The notes under the pieces: generated by a model | What the model saw: only the letters and a program-made list of their open reading frames with translations | What the model was told of the DNA's origin: nothing | Databases searched by the model: none | Translations under genes and position numbers: made by a program | Shown: piece after piece, positions 8,087-16,226 of the stretch | Layout: the number at the start of each line of letters is the position of its first letter | How positions within the stretch are numbered: the stretch's first letter is position 1 | Assembly: GCA_030428355.1 (NCBI GenBank) | Contig: JAUIBL010000030.1 | Span: forward strand, 1-52,562 | Reading direction: 5' to 3' | Origin: Alphaproteobacteria bacterium | Lineage (GTDB): Bacteria; Pseudomonadota; Alphaproteobacteria; Rhodobacterales; Rhodobacteraceae | Length of the DNA: 52,562 nt

Positions 8087-9201
8087 GGCATCGGCTCCAT
8101 CGGATCGCAGCGGGTGGTCATGGCTTGTGCGCCCGACGTTTCGCCCGCGTTCTGCATGGCCAGTGTGACCTCGGTCATGTGCAGGGCAAAGTCGTTGGAC
8201 AGGCGCGAGGGGCGACCCGTGCGGAGCGCATCCAGCATTTCGGCAGGGCCGAGCATGAAGTTCATCGCAGCCGCGCCCCAGCGTTTGACCTTGGGATGGG
8301 TCGGCTGGCCGAGCTTGATGGTTTTCGGGAAAGGCGATTCCATCAGTCGGCGGCGGATCGTCATGCGCTTGGCAAAGGTCACTTTGGCGGAATTGTCCCA
8401 TGCCGCCTTGCAGGCCAGAACGCCGCCGTCGCCGATGATGCGGATCTGGTGGTCATGCGGGGCCACGATGGAGCAGGTGAGGCGCGTCATCGGCCCGTTG
8501 TCGAAAAACAGCGTCGCGACCGAAAGATCCGGCGCATATGGCCCGGTGCCTTCCTTGCCGGGGATGGTTTCGGCCGAGGCTGCGACGACGGTGCGCACCG
8601 ATCCAAACCACGAGATCAGCCAGCCAAGGTAGTAGCCGGCATGTTCGAGCGTGCAGCCGACGCGGAATTCATCCTCGAAGGGCCACGGCGCGCCGGATTC
8701 CGAGATCCATTTCTTGTAGGCCGCCTGCGGCACGAACCCGTCGTCCAGTTCGGCATAGATCGCGCGGGGTGTTCCGGCGACCCCGGTGCGCAGCGCATGG
8801 GCCAGTGTTTGCGCAGCCTCGCCCAACACGCTGCATGGGGCCGATGCCAGCATCAACCCGGCGGCCTGCGCTTGGGCGTGCAGCGCCTTGGCGTCCTCGA
8901 CGCTCATCGCCAGGGGTTTTTCCGAGTAGGTGTGACAGCCCGCAGCAAGGCAGGCGGAATTCACCTCGAAATGGGCTGAGGGGTTCGTGAGGTTGAGCAC
9001 GACCCCATTGCGCGGATGACGGTCGAGCAGGGCCTCCATCGACCCGACCGGGGGCACATTCCAGAATGTACAGAACTGCGCCAGACGTTCGGGGTTCTTG
9101 TCGTAGACCCCGGCCACGGTGATCCCGTCCATCGCCTGAAGCGACCGCATGTAGAGATCGGCCACAAAGCCGCAGCCGATGATCGAGACAACACCGCTCA
9201 T
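8074..9201 (-). CDS. Gfo/Idh/MocA family oxidoreductase
   Basis: NAD(P)-dependent sugar dehydrogenase-type protein of 375 residues and the first gene of the minus-strand polysaccharide operon (8074-9201, then SDR, GT4, GT2, fusion). It has an N-terminal Rossmann motif SIIGCGFVADLY and the Glu-Lys-Pro signature in YSEKPLAM. The C-terminal alpha/beta domain contains a His-rich segment (CTLEHAGYYLGW) where substrate-binding residues usually sit. Its start is divergent from the WecG-type gene. Family members oxidise or reduce sugar carbonyls; the substrate here is unknown. With the downstream SDR it probably forms a two-step sugar modification. Confidence 0.85.
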   Translation of the reverse strand: MSGVVSIIGCGFVADLYMRSLQAMDGITVAGVYDKNPERLAQFCTFWNVPPVGSMEALLDRHPRNGVVLNLTNPSAHFEVNSACLAAGCHTYSEKPLAMSVEDAKALHAQAQAAGLMLASAPCSVLGEAAQTLAHALRTGVAGTPRAIYAELDDGFVPQAAYKKWISESGAPWPFEDEFRVGCTLEHAGYYLGWLISWFGSVRTVVAASAETIPGKEGTGPYAPDLSVATLFFDNGPMTRLTCSIVAPHDHQIRIIGDGGVLACKAAWDNSAKVTFAKRMTIRRRLMESPFPKTIKLGQPTHPKVKRWGAAAMNFMLGPAEMLDALRTGRPSRLSNDFALHMTEVTLAMQNAGETSGAQAMTTRCDPMEPMPWAQ

Positions 9202-9467
9202 GCCGCGCCTCTTGTTGAGGTGCGACCGGGGGCTTGGCCTCGGGCGATACGGAATCGGATGCGGGTCACGGGCTGCTCATGTGGTTCGGTGCGTCTTTTG
9301 CGCAGGGCTTAGACCACCCAATCATGGTCATAATTCGACAAACGGAGGGTTTCTCGTATGTCTTAGGATATTTTTTGACAGAATGTCTTGATTTTGCGGT
9401 GCTGTGGCCGCGATTTGGCCGCATGAAGCCGATAGACATACCCAAATTGACCAATGAGGAGGCGCGC
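9202..9467. promoter_or_regulatory. Divergent intergenic region of the polysaccharide locus
   Basis: About 265 bp separate the Gfo/Idh/MocA gene (minus) from the WecG-type gene (plus). The part from about 9320 to 9400 is A/T-rich and contains TTGACAGAATG at 9375-9385, which is also found upstream of the tyrosine kinase gene (minus strand). No clear -10 box follows at 17 bp. GGAGG at 9341-9345 precedes a three-codon frame, ATG TCT TAG (9358-9366), which I do not call a gene. Promoters for both directions must lie here or nearby. Confidence 0.4.
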
Positions 9468-10253
9468 ATGCGCTTTTGGGGCGACGCATTCGATGTGACG
9501 GTCAACGTGCCGGACTGGGTTGTGCTGGAACGCCAGATCTCGTCCCGCCTGCGCGCGGGCGACGGGTTTTCGCTGGCCACGATAAATTTGGACCATTTGG
9601 TAAAATTACGTCAGGATCAGCGGTTCCGTGAGGCGTACGCCGCACAGGACCTGGTGATTGCGGACGGAAATCCGATTGTCTGGATGTCAAAGCTGGCAGG
9701 CCGTCCCGTGTCCCTGATCCCCGGATCGGACGCGATTCTGCCACTGGTGCGGATCGCGGCGGCGCATGGCAAGACGCTGGCGCTGGTCGGCAGCACGGAC
9801 GACACATTGGCCGCAGCCAAAACCTATCTGGAACGCGAAGTGCCGGGGACCCGGATCGTGGCGACGATTGCCCCCCCGATGGGGTTCGATCCGGTGGGCG
9901 CGTCGGCGGATGCGGTGCTTGACGGGTTGACAGCCGCAGGTGCGGACATGGCCTTTCTTGCATTGGGGGCACCCAAGCAGGAGCTGTTTGCGGCTTACGG
10001 TCGGGGCAAGCTGTCCCATGTCGGGTTTGTGTCCATCGGCGCAGGTCTGGATTTCTTCTCTGGCGCGCAGGTGCGTGCGCCCGCCTGGGTGCGGGCCATC
10101 GCGATGGAATGGCTTTGGCGCGCGCTGTCACAGCCCGCACGCCTGGTCCCGCGCTATGCCAAGTGTTTTGGCATCCTGCCGGTGGAACTGATCCACGCGC
10201 TGCAACTGCGCTTTGGCACATTGCGGGGGGCACCCGCGCGGGAAGGCAAATAG
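9468..10253 (+). CDS. WecG/TagA/CpsF family glycosyltransferase (GT26)
   Basis: A GT26-type enzyme that transfers a sugar to a lipid-linked acceptor early in polysaccharide or teichoic-acid-like synthesis; peripheral membrane. It has 261 residues from ATG 9468. This start is preferred because a strong GAGGAGG (9456-9462) lies 5 nt upstream and family members begin about ten residues before the first conserved strand. ATG 9423 is in frame but has no visible ribosome site. Family features: the catalytic-type Asp in IADGNPIVW (about Asp66), the VGSTDDT segment, and LGAPKQE (about 172-178). It is divergent from the rest of the polysaccharide operon and convergent with the YnjD-like gene 12 nt away. 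Confidence 0.88.
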   Translation: MRFWGDAFDVTVNVPDWVVLERQISSRLRAGDGFSLATINLDHLVKLRQDQRFREAYAAQDLVIADGNPIVWMSKLAGRPVSLIPGSDAILPLVRIAAAHGKTLALVGSTDDTLAAAKTYLEREVPGTRIVATIAPPMGFDPVGASADAVLDGLTAAGADMAFLALGAPKQELFAAYGRGKLSHVGFVSIGAGLDFFSGAQVRAPAWVRAIAMEWLWRALSQPARLVPRYAKCFGILPVELIHALQLRFGTLRGAPAREGK

Positions 10254-10265
10254 CCTCGGCCGCAG

Positions 10266-10904
10266 TTATTCGAGCCTGTGGACCCGGCCACCCGCCGCGT
10301 CGGCATCGGCGTGGTCATGGGTGACGAGCAGAACGGGCAACCCCTTGGCGCGGGCCTGATCGAAGACCAGCGCGCGGATCTGGTCGCGGCGTTCTGTGTC
10401 GAGCCGGGAGAAGGGCTCATCCAGCAGCAAGGCCTTGGGACCTGAGAGCAGCATCCGCATCAGTGCCACCCGCGCTTTTTGGCCGCCTGACAGTGTTTCC
10501 GGATCGCGGTCGGCAAAGCCCGCCAGACCGATGTCCTCAAGTGCGGCGTCGATCTGCGCGCGGCGCGCGGCACGGCCCTTTGCCGAAGCGCGCAAACCGA
10601 AGGCGAGGTTTTCGCCGACCGAGAGATGCGGAAACAGCAGTTCGTCCTGAAAGAGGATCCCGACATGCCGCTGTTCGGGCGCAAGATCGGTGATGTCGGT
10701 GCCGTTCAGGATCACGCGTCCCGCCGCATCGAACCCGGTGGCCAGCGTTCCGATGATATACGACAGCAGCGTCGATTTGCCGGAGCCACTTGGCCCCATG
10801 ACGGTCAGCACCTCGCCCGGCGCGACATGGTCCGAGATGTCGACAAGGGTGCGCCCGTCGCGTTGGATGATGACGCGATCAAGGGTCAGTCCGGGATCAG
10901 GCAT
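10266..10904 (-). CDS. ynjD: ABC transporter ATP-binding protein (YnjD-like)
   Basis: ATPase of a YnjBCD-type importer, 212 residues. It has Walker A GPSGSGKST, Q-loop FQDELLFPHL, signature LSGGQKARVAL, Walker B ALLLDEPF, and the switch His in LLVTHDHADA. ATG 10904 is chosen because it overlaps the permease stop by 8 nt and matches the usual N-terminus; an upstream extension to 10997 lies inside the permease gene. It is last of three overlapping minus-strand genes. The same order (binding protein, permease, ATPase) occurs in E. coli ynjBCD, whose substrate is not settled. ThiQ is a close relative, but no thiamine gene or riboswitch is near. Confidence 0.85.
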   Translation of the reverse strand: MPDPGLTLDRVIIQRDGRTLVDISDHVAPGEVLTVMGPSGSGKSTLLSYIIGTLATGFDAAGRVILNGTDITDLAPEQRHVGILFQDELLFPHLSVGENLAFGLRASAKGRAARRAQIDAALEDIGLAGFADRDPETLSGGQKARVALMRMLLSGPKALLLDEPFSRLDTERRDQIRALVFDQARAKGLPVLLVTHDHADADAAGGRVHRLE

Positions 10905-12615
10905 GGCGCAGCCCCTTGCGATTGCGCCAGACGATGGCGGGAACGAACAGTGCAAAGGCAAAGGGCAAGAGCGCCAGTGCCGTCTGGCTGAGCGCATAGA
11001 CCGAAATCACCCGCCGGTCACCCCCGGAGGCCAAGGCGACGGCCTCGGTCGTCAGGGTCTGCACCCGGCCCGCCCCGGCCAGCAGGGTGGGCAGGTACTG
11101 CCCGATGGAGACGGCGAACCCGACGGCGGCGGCTGTCAGGATCGGGCGCAGCAGCATCGGCAGACGCACCCGCCAGAGCACCCCGTCGCAGCCCGCCCCC
11201 AAAGCGCGGGCCACATGGCCATAGCGCGCGTCCCAGGCGCGGAAGGGATCGGCCAGAGACAGGAAAACGTAGGGCAGGACGAAGACGATGTGTACCGCGA
11301 TGACGGCGGTTCTATTGGCGTCGACGCCGGTGAAGATGGCGAGCGTCTGAAGCCCGGTCAGAAAGGCGATCTGCGGCACGATCAGCGGCACGTAGAGCAG
11401 CCAGAGCGCCCGGCTGCCGGGCCGGAGACCGTGACGCTCTTCGGCTTCGAGACAGGCGAGGGTGAGAAGCAGAGCGATCAGTGTGGATGCCGAGGCGATG
11501 ATCAGGGTTTCGGTCACGATGGGCCAGAGGTTCATCGCGTGGCGCATCCATGTCTTGAGCGTGAAGGCCCCCGGCAGCAGGTCGGGAAAGCTCCAGAACC
11601 CGGCAAAGGACCAGACTAGCAGGCCAAGGATGCCGAAGACGATGGCGCTGGCGCTGAGCAGGGCGGCGGTCAGCGACAGGGCGCGGATGGCGCGCGTTGC
11701 CCCGCCGCGTGCGCCCGAGGCCACCCAGCGACGGCCCAGTGCCGCGATGACTATTTCGCCAAGACGCCACAGCAGGAGCGTGCCGGCCACCAGCGCAAGT
11801 TGCCAGACGGCGGCTGCCGAGGCGAGGAAGCGCATACTCAGATCGGGGTCGTTCATCCATTTGAGGATCTGCACGGACAAGGTCGTGGGCGTTGTCGGGC
11901 CAAGGATCAGGGACACATCCACCACGGTCATGGAGAAGGCGAGAACGGCAAAAACCGGCAGTCTGATCTGCGCATAGACGCGGGGGAAGACGGTCTTGAA
12001 CCATGCCGTGACGGGGGAATAACCCAGCGCCAACGCGGTGTCGCGCGCCTGTTGCGTGCGGATTTGGCTGAGGGCCGCCAGTGTCATCAGCAAGAGGAAT
12101 GGCACCTCCTTGACCACCAGCCCGGCGATCAGAGACAGGCCGTAAGGGTCTTGCAGGATCAGAAGGTCCGGCGGTCTGTCCCATCCGGTGAGCCATGGCG
12201 ATGTGGCCCGCGCGATCCAGCCCGAGGGGGCGATCAGGAAGGCCAGTCCGAAGGCGGCGGCGGCGTGCGGCACGGACAAAAGCGGCGACAGCATCCGTTC
12301 GATGATGCGGAACGCGCGGGACCCGCTCCAAGCGGCGCAGATCAGGGCGACAAGGAGCAGGGACAGGGCGTTCGACGCGATCCCGGTGGTGATGCTGAGG
12401 GTGCTGGCGCGGGTGATGCCGGGCCAGTCAAAGAGCGTTGCAAAGGCGTTGAGATTGATCCCGTCGCCCCCGAGGGCCGGCATGTAGCCGAAGGCGGGGG
12501 CGAGCGTGCCCAGCACCCCGGCCACGACCGGGCCGACCATGATGGCGAGGGTCAGAAGCGGGGCCCAGGGCAGAAACCGGGCCCGCGCCGATGTCGTTTC
12601 GCAGCGCAGGGACAC
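10897..12615 (-). CDS. ynjC: ABC transporter permease, double-length (YnjC-like)
   Basis: Inner-membrane permease of 572 residues carrying two BPD_transp domains in one chain, as in YnjC and ThiP. There are about twelve hydrophobic helices. The EAA-like loops are in the first half near ARDTALALGYSPVTAWFKTV and in the second half near ARYGHVARALGAGC. GTG 12615 is preferred as start: it lies 7 nt after the binding-protein stop, while the longer frame to 12732 would be buried in that gene and encodes an Arg-rich non-family extension. It overlaps the ATPase start by 8 nt. Confidence 0.83.
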   Translation of the reverse strand: MSLRCETTSARARFLPWAPLLTLAIMVGPVVAGVLGTLAPAFGYMPALGGDGINLNAFATLFDWPGITRASTLSITTGIASNALSLLLVALICAAWSGSRAFRIIERMLSPLLSVPHAAAAFGLAFLIAPSGWIARATSPWLTGWDRPPDLLILQDPYGLSLIAGLVVKEVPFLLLMTLAALSQIRTQQARDTALALGYSPVTAWFKTVFPRVYAQIRLPVFAVLAFSMTVVDVSLILGPTTPTTLSVQILKWMNDPDLSMRFLASAAAVWQLALVAGTLLLWRLGEIVIAALGRRWVASGARGGATRAIRALSLTAALLSASAIVFGILGLLVWSFAGFWSFPDLLPGAFTLKTWMRHAMNLWPIVTETLIIASASTLIALLLTLACLEAEERHGLRPGSRALWLLYVPLIVPQIAFLTGLQTLAIFTGVDANRTAVIAVHIVFVLPYVFLSLADPFRAWDARYGHVARALGAGCDGVLWRVRLPMLLRPILTAAAVGFAVSIGQYLPTLLAGAGRVQTLTTEAVALASGGDRRVISVYALSQTALALLPFAFALFVPAIVWRNRKGLRHA

Positions 12616-12622
12616 CCGGTGC

Positions 12623-13828
12623 CTATTGCGCGACGCCGTACCGTTCGGTCCAGTCTTCCTCGAGCTTGACCATCCAGCTCGGATGCGGCTCGGGCAGGGT
12701 TGCGCCGAGTTCCGACGGCGGCAGCGTGGCAATGCCCAGTTCTAGCGCGTCAAAGCGGGCGCGGTCTTCACCCGACAGCTTGGCCAGATCGAGCACGGTG
12801 CCAAGGCCCCAGACCTCGGGGTCCTGCATCATCGCCTGTGCCTCGGGGGACATCATGAAATTCGCCACCACCATGGCGCCCGCCTTGGCGTTGGCGTTGT
12901 AGGGGATTGCGACAAAGCTGGCATTGCCGATGCTGCCCGCGTCCATCACGAAGGTGCGGACGGTGTTCTGCAACTGGCCATTTGCGATCGCGTTGCTGGC
13001 CTCGTTGGGGTTGAAGCTGATGGCCAGGTCAATCTCGCCATCGGCCATAAGCTGGATCTGGCGGGATTCGTTCTGCGGATAGGCGCGGCCCTGACGCCAG
13101 AGGGTCGGGGTGAGACCGTCCATAAAGGTCCAGAACGCGGCGGTGGCGGCGTCGTAATCGGCCTCATCAACCGGGGCCTGCAGCACCGAGGCGTCGGGTA
13201 CGAATTCGATCAGGGCTTGCTTAAGGAAAGTGGAGCCAAGGAAGTTGGGCGGCTGCGGATAGGTGAAGCGCCCCGGATTGGCGGAGGCGTAGGCTGCCAG
13301 CGCCTCCATAGTGGTGGGCGGGGTCTCGAGCCGCGCGGTGTCGTAGTAGAACACAACCTGCGCCATGCCCCAGGGTGCCTCAAGCCCGTCGGTCGGCACG
13401 GTGAAGTCCGAGATCACCGCCGGTTTGCCTGCGACATCGACATTGGCCCAGCTTGGCATGGCTTCGACCCACGGGCCGAAAAGCAGGTCCTGATCCTTCA
13501 TCGCGGCGAAGTTTTCGCCGTTGATCCAGATCATGTCGATCGCGCCGCCTTCGTCCTTGCCGGCGGTTTTTTCCGCGAGAACGCGGCTGACTGCGTCGGC
13601 TGTGTCCGACAACTTCACATGTTCGAGTGTGACGCCATAGTCCTCGTTCACCCGGTCACCGATCCAAGCGATGAAGCTGTTGATCGTGTCCGACCCGCCC
13701 CACGCGTTCCAGTAGACCGTCTGGCCGCGCGCCTCTTCGGTGACCGCCTCCCAATTCGTGGGGTCCGGTTCGGCATGGGCGGCAAAGGCGGTTGCAATGG
13801 TGGCGGTGACGGCGAGAAGTTTGCGCAT
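12623..13828 (-). CDS. ynjB: ABC transporter periplasmic substrate-binding protein (YnjB-like)
   Basis: First gene of the YnjBCD-like operon, 401 residues, with a signal peptide (MRKLLAVTATIATAFAAHA, cleavage near residue 19). The mature part has an early aromatic YWNAWGGSD and a family-typical WINGENF. The length fits YnjB and extracellular solute-binding proteins that carry small organic ligands. The ligand is unknown. A YnjF-like phosphatidyltransferase is encoded divergently upstream, recalling the E. coli ynj cluster. The 160-bp gap at 13829-13988 must hold both promoters; I see no strong boxes in it. Confidence 0.85.
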   Translation of the reverse strand: MRKLLAVTATIATAFAAHAEPDPTNWEAVTEEARGQTVYWNAWGGSDTINSFIAWIGDRVNEDYGVTLEHVKLSDTADAVSRVLAEKTAGKDEGGAIDMIWINGENFAAMKDQDLLFGPWVEAMPSWANVDVAGKPAVISDFTVPTDGLEAPWGMAQVVFYYDTARLETPPTTMEALAAYASANPGRFTYPQPPNFLGSTFLKQALIEFVPDASVLQAPVDEADYDAATAAFWTFMDGLTPTLWRQGRAYPQNESRQIQLMADGEIDLAISFNPNEASNAIANGQLQNTVRTFVMDAGSIGNASFVAIPYNANAKAGAMVVANFMMSPEAQAMMQDPEVWGLGTVLDLAKLSGEDRARFDALELGIATLPPSELGATLPEPHPSWMVKLEEDWTERYGVAQ

Positions 13829-13988
13829 GGGTATGGTCCTGATCTTGGAGGCGAACGCCCCGGTGTGCCCGTTAAGACCAGCACTACCCTGATCTGGTCA
13901 AATGACAAACAGGTGTGAAAGATTTCATTGGCCCGCATGATGTGTGGCGGCTATGGCGAAGACACGCCATCCGTTCGAAGAGAATTCC

Positions 13989-14594
13989 ATGATCGACGCC
14001 GCTCTTCTGCCGCATATCAAACGCGCCATTGACCGCCCGGCGCGGGCGCTTGTGGCGCGCGGGATCAACGCGGATCAGATCACGCTGGTGGGCTTTGGCA
14101 TCGGGCTTCTGGGCGTGGTCGCGGTCTGGACGGGGCTGTTCGGTCTTGCGCTGCTGTGCTTGCTGCTGAACCGTCTGGCTGACGGGCTGGATGGAGCCGT
14201 GGCGCGTCTGACCCATCCGACGGATCGCGGCGCGTTTCTCGACATCGCGCTGGACTTCATGTTCTACGGGCTGTTCCCGCTGGGGTTTGCGCTGCACGAT
14301 CCAGCGACCAATGCACTGCCCGCCGCGCTGCTGATCTGCAGTTTCATCGGCACCGGATCAAGCTTTCTGGCGTTTTCGATCATTGCCGAAAAGCGCGGGA
14401 TCACCTCAGACCAGTACCCGAGCAAGGGCATCTACTACCTTGGCGGCCTGACCGAAGGTACCGAGACCATTGTGCTCTTCGTTGCCATGTGCCTGTTCCC
14501 GCTGGCGTTCCCATGGCTCGCTTATGCTTTCGCCGCGCTCTGCGCGATCACCACCCTGACACGGTGGATGGCAGGGTGGCGGGTCTTCCAGTGA
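13989..14594 (+). CDS. ynjF: CDP-alcohol phosphatidyltransferase family protein (YnjF-like)
   Basis: Integral membrane enzyme of 201 residues from ATG 13989. The CDP-alcohol phosphatidyltransferase signature is clear: DGLDGAVAR, then a Gly and two Asp residues spaced as D-x2-D-G-x2-A-R-x7-G-x3-D-x3-D. Such enzymes join a CDP-linked lipid or alcohol to a second alcohol. About five or six hydrophobic helices surround the motif. An in-frame ATG at 13953 and GTG at 13944 would add a short polar leader. In E. coli ynjF is in the same cluster as ynjBCD, so the shared neighbourhood suggests that the transported ligand or its product is linked to this enzyme (inference). PgsA or PssA are less likely given the sequence and context. 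Confidence 0.8.
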   Translation: MIDAALLPHIKRAIDRPARALVARGINADQITLVGFGIGLLGVVAVWTGLFGLALLCLLLNRLADGLDGAVARLTHPTDRGAFLDIALDFMFYGLFPLGFALHDPATNALPAALLICSFIGTGSSFLAFSIIAEKRGITSDQYPSKGIYYLGGLTEGTETIVLFVAMCLFPLAFPWLAYAFAALCAITTLTRWMAGWRVFQ

Positions 14595-14708
14595 GGCGAC
14601 TTTGAACCCGCCCTATACGAGAACCCTCCGGTGAACCGCCCTCTCCACATCCCGGGCCACCTCTGCTAAACCGCGTCCAAGATCGAGCCGAGCAGAAAGG
14701 CCCAGCAT

Positions 14709-16226
14709 ATGACCACCCCGAAACCTGTCGTTCTGACCATCCTCGACGGCTGGGGCCTGCGTGACGATCCAACGGCGAACGCGCCGAAACTGGCCAATAC
14801 GCCGACGATGGATCATCTCATGGCAACCTGCCCGCATGCGAAGCTGGTTACGCATGGCCCGGACGTGGGCCTGCCAAGCGGGCAGATGGGCAATTCCGAG
14901 GTGGGGCACACCAATATCGGCGCGGGCCGGGTGGTGGCGATGGATCTGGGGCAGATCGACCTTGCCATCGAAGATGGCAGCTTTTTCGAGAACGCGGCGA
15001 TCGTCGAGTTTGCCAAAGCGGTCAAGGACGCGGGTGGCCGCGCGCATGTCATGGGTGTCGTCTCGGACGGCGGGGTGCACGGGCATATCAGCCATATCAA
15101 GGCGGCGGTGAAGGCGCTGACGGATCAGGGCGTCGAGGTGGTGCTGCACGCGATCACCGACGGGCGCGACGTGGCGCCGACCTCGGCCAAGGGGTTTGTC
15201 GATGATCTGGTGGGCAGCCTGCCGAAGGGGGCCAGCATCGGGACCGTGATCGGCCGGTACTTCGCGATGGACCGCGACACGCGGTGGGACCGGGTCGAGC
15301 GGGCGTATGACGCGATGATCCTGGGGCAGGGGACCCGCGTTGGCACGGCGGCTCAAGCTGTGGACGAGGCTTATTCCAAGGGTCAGAACGACGAATTCAT
15401 CGAACCCTGCGTGCTCGGGGATTACACAGGCCTGAGCAAAGGCGACGGGTTCTTCTGCCTCAACTTCCGCGCCGACCGGGCGCGCGAGATCCTTGCCGCC
15501 ATCGGCGATCCGGACTTCGACGGGTTCGAACGGGAGAAGCCCGACCTGTCCGGTCTTCTGGGTATGGTGGATTATTCCAAGGCGCACAACGCCTACATGT
15601 CCACTGCGTACCCGAAGCAGGAGATCCGGAACACGCTGGGCGAATGGGTCTCAAAGCATGGGCGCAAACAGTTCCGGCTGGCGGAGACCGAAAAGTACCC
15701 GCATGTGACCTTCTTTCTGAACGGCGGGCAGGAAACGCCGGAAGAGGGCGAAGACAGGTTCATGCCCAAAAGCCCCAACGTGGCGACCTATGACCTGCAA
15801 CCCGAAATGTCGGCGGACGAGGTGACCGAGAAATTCGTCGCGGCGGTAGAGGCGGGGTATGATCTGATCGTCACCAACTACGCTAACCCCGACATGGTGG
15901 GCCATACCGGCGATCTGGACGCAGCGATCAAGGCTTGCGAGGCGGTGGATGCCGGACTGGGCAAGGTGCTGGCTGCAGTCGAAAAGGCGGGTGGCGCAAT
16001 GATCGTCACGGCGGATCATGGCAATTGCGAAACGATGGTCGATCCCGAAACCGGCGGGCCGCATACGGCGCATACGACGAACCTTGTTCCTGTGGTGCTG
16101 TATGGTGGGCCAGAGGGGGCCACGCTGGCCGATGGGCGGCTGGCTGATCTCGCGCCGACGCTGCTGGCGCTGATGGGGCTGCCGCAGCCGGATGAAATGA
16201 CCGGGACAAACCTGATCCGCTCATGA
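14709..16226 (+). CDS. gpmI: 2,3-bisphosphoglycerate-independent phosphoglycerate mutase
   Basis: Glycolytic/gluconeogenic enzyme that interconverts 3- and 2-phosphoglycerate using two Mn ions and a phosphoserine intermediate; cytoplasmic. It has 505 residues, the normal length. The N-terminal metal site has ILDGWG (Asp13). The phosphorylated serine is Ser63 in GNSEVGHTNIGAGR. The transferase insert has SDGGVHGH and ITDGRD. The C-terminal metal site has NYANPDMVGHTGD and TADHGNCE. It overlaps the next gene (16223-16226), so a housekeeping enzyme starts an envelope-protein operon. The 114-bp gap upstream shows no strong promoter boxes. Confidence 0.97.
   Translation: MTTPKPVVLTILDGWGLRDDPTANAPKLANTPTMDHLMATCPHAKLVTHGPDVGLPSGQMGNSEVGHTNIGAGRVVAMDLGQIDLAIEDGSFFENAAIVEFAKAVKDAGGRAHVMGVVSDGGVHGHISHIKAAVKALTDQGVEVVLHAITDGRDVAPTSAKGFVDDLVGSLPKGASIGTVIGRYFAMDRDTRWDRVERAYDAMILGQGTRVGTAAQAVDEAYSKGQNDEFIEPCVLGDYTGLSKGDGFFCLNFRADRAREILAAIGDPDFDGFEREKPDLSGLLGMVDYSKAHNAYMSTAYPKQEIRNTLGEWVSKHGRKQFRLAETEKYPHVTFFLNGGQETPEEGEDRFMPKSPNVATYDLQPEMSADEVTEKFVAAVEAGYDLIVTNYANPDMVGHTGDLDAAIKACEAVDAGLGKVLAAVEKAGGAMIVTADHGNCETMVDPETGGPHTAHTTNLVPVVLYGGPEGATLADGRLADLAPTLLALMGLPQPDEMTGTNLIRS

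Noticed and set aside
9358..9366. Three-codon frame ATG TCT TAG after GGAGG upstream of the WecG-type gene
   Set aside because: Such start-stop frames are common by chance; no attenuator structure is visible around it.
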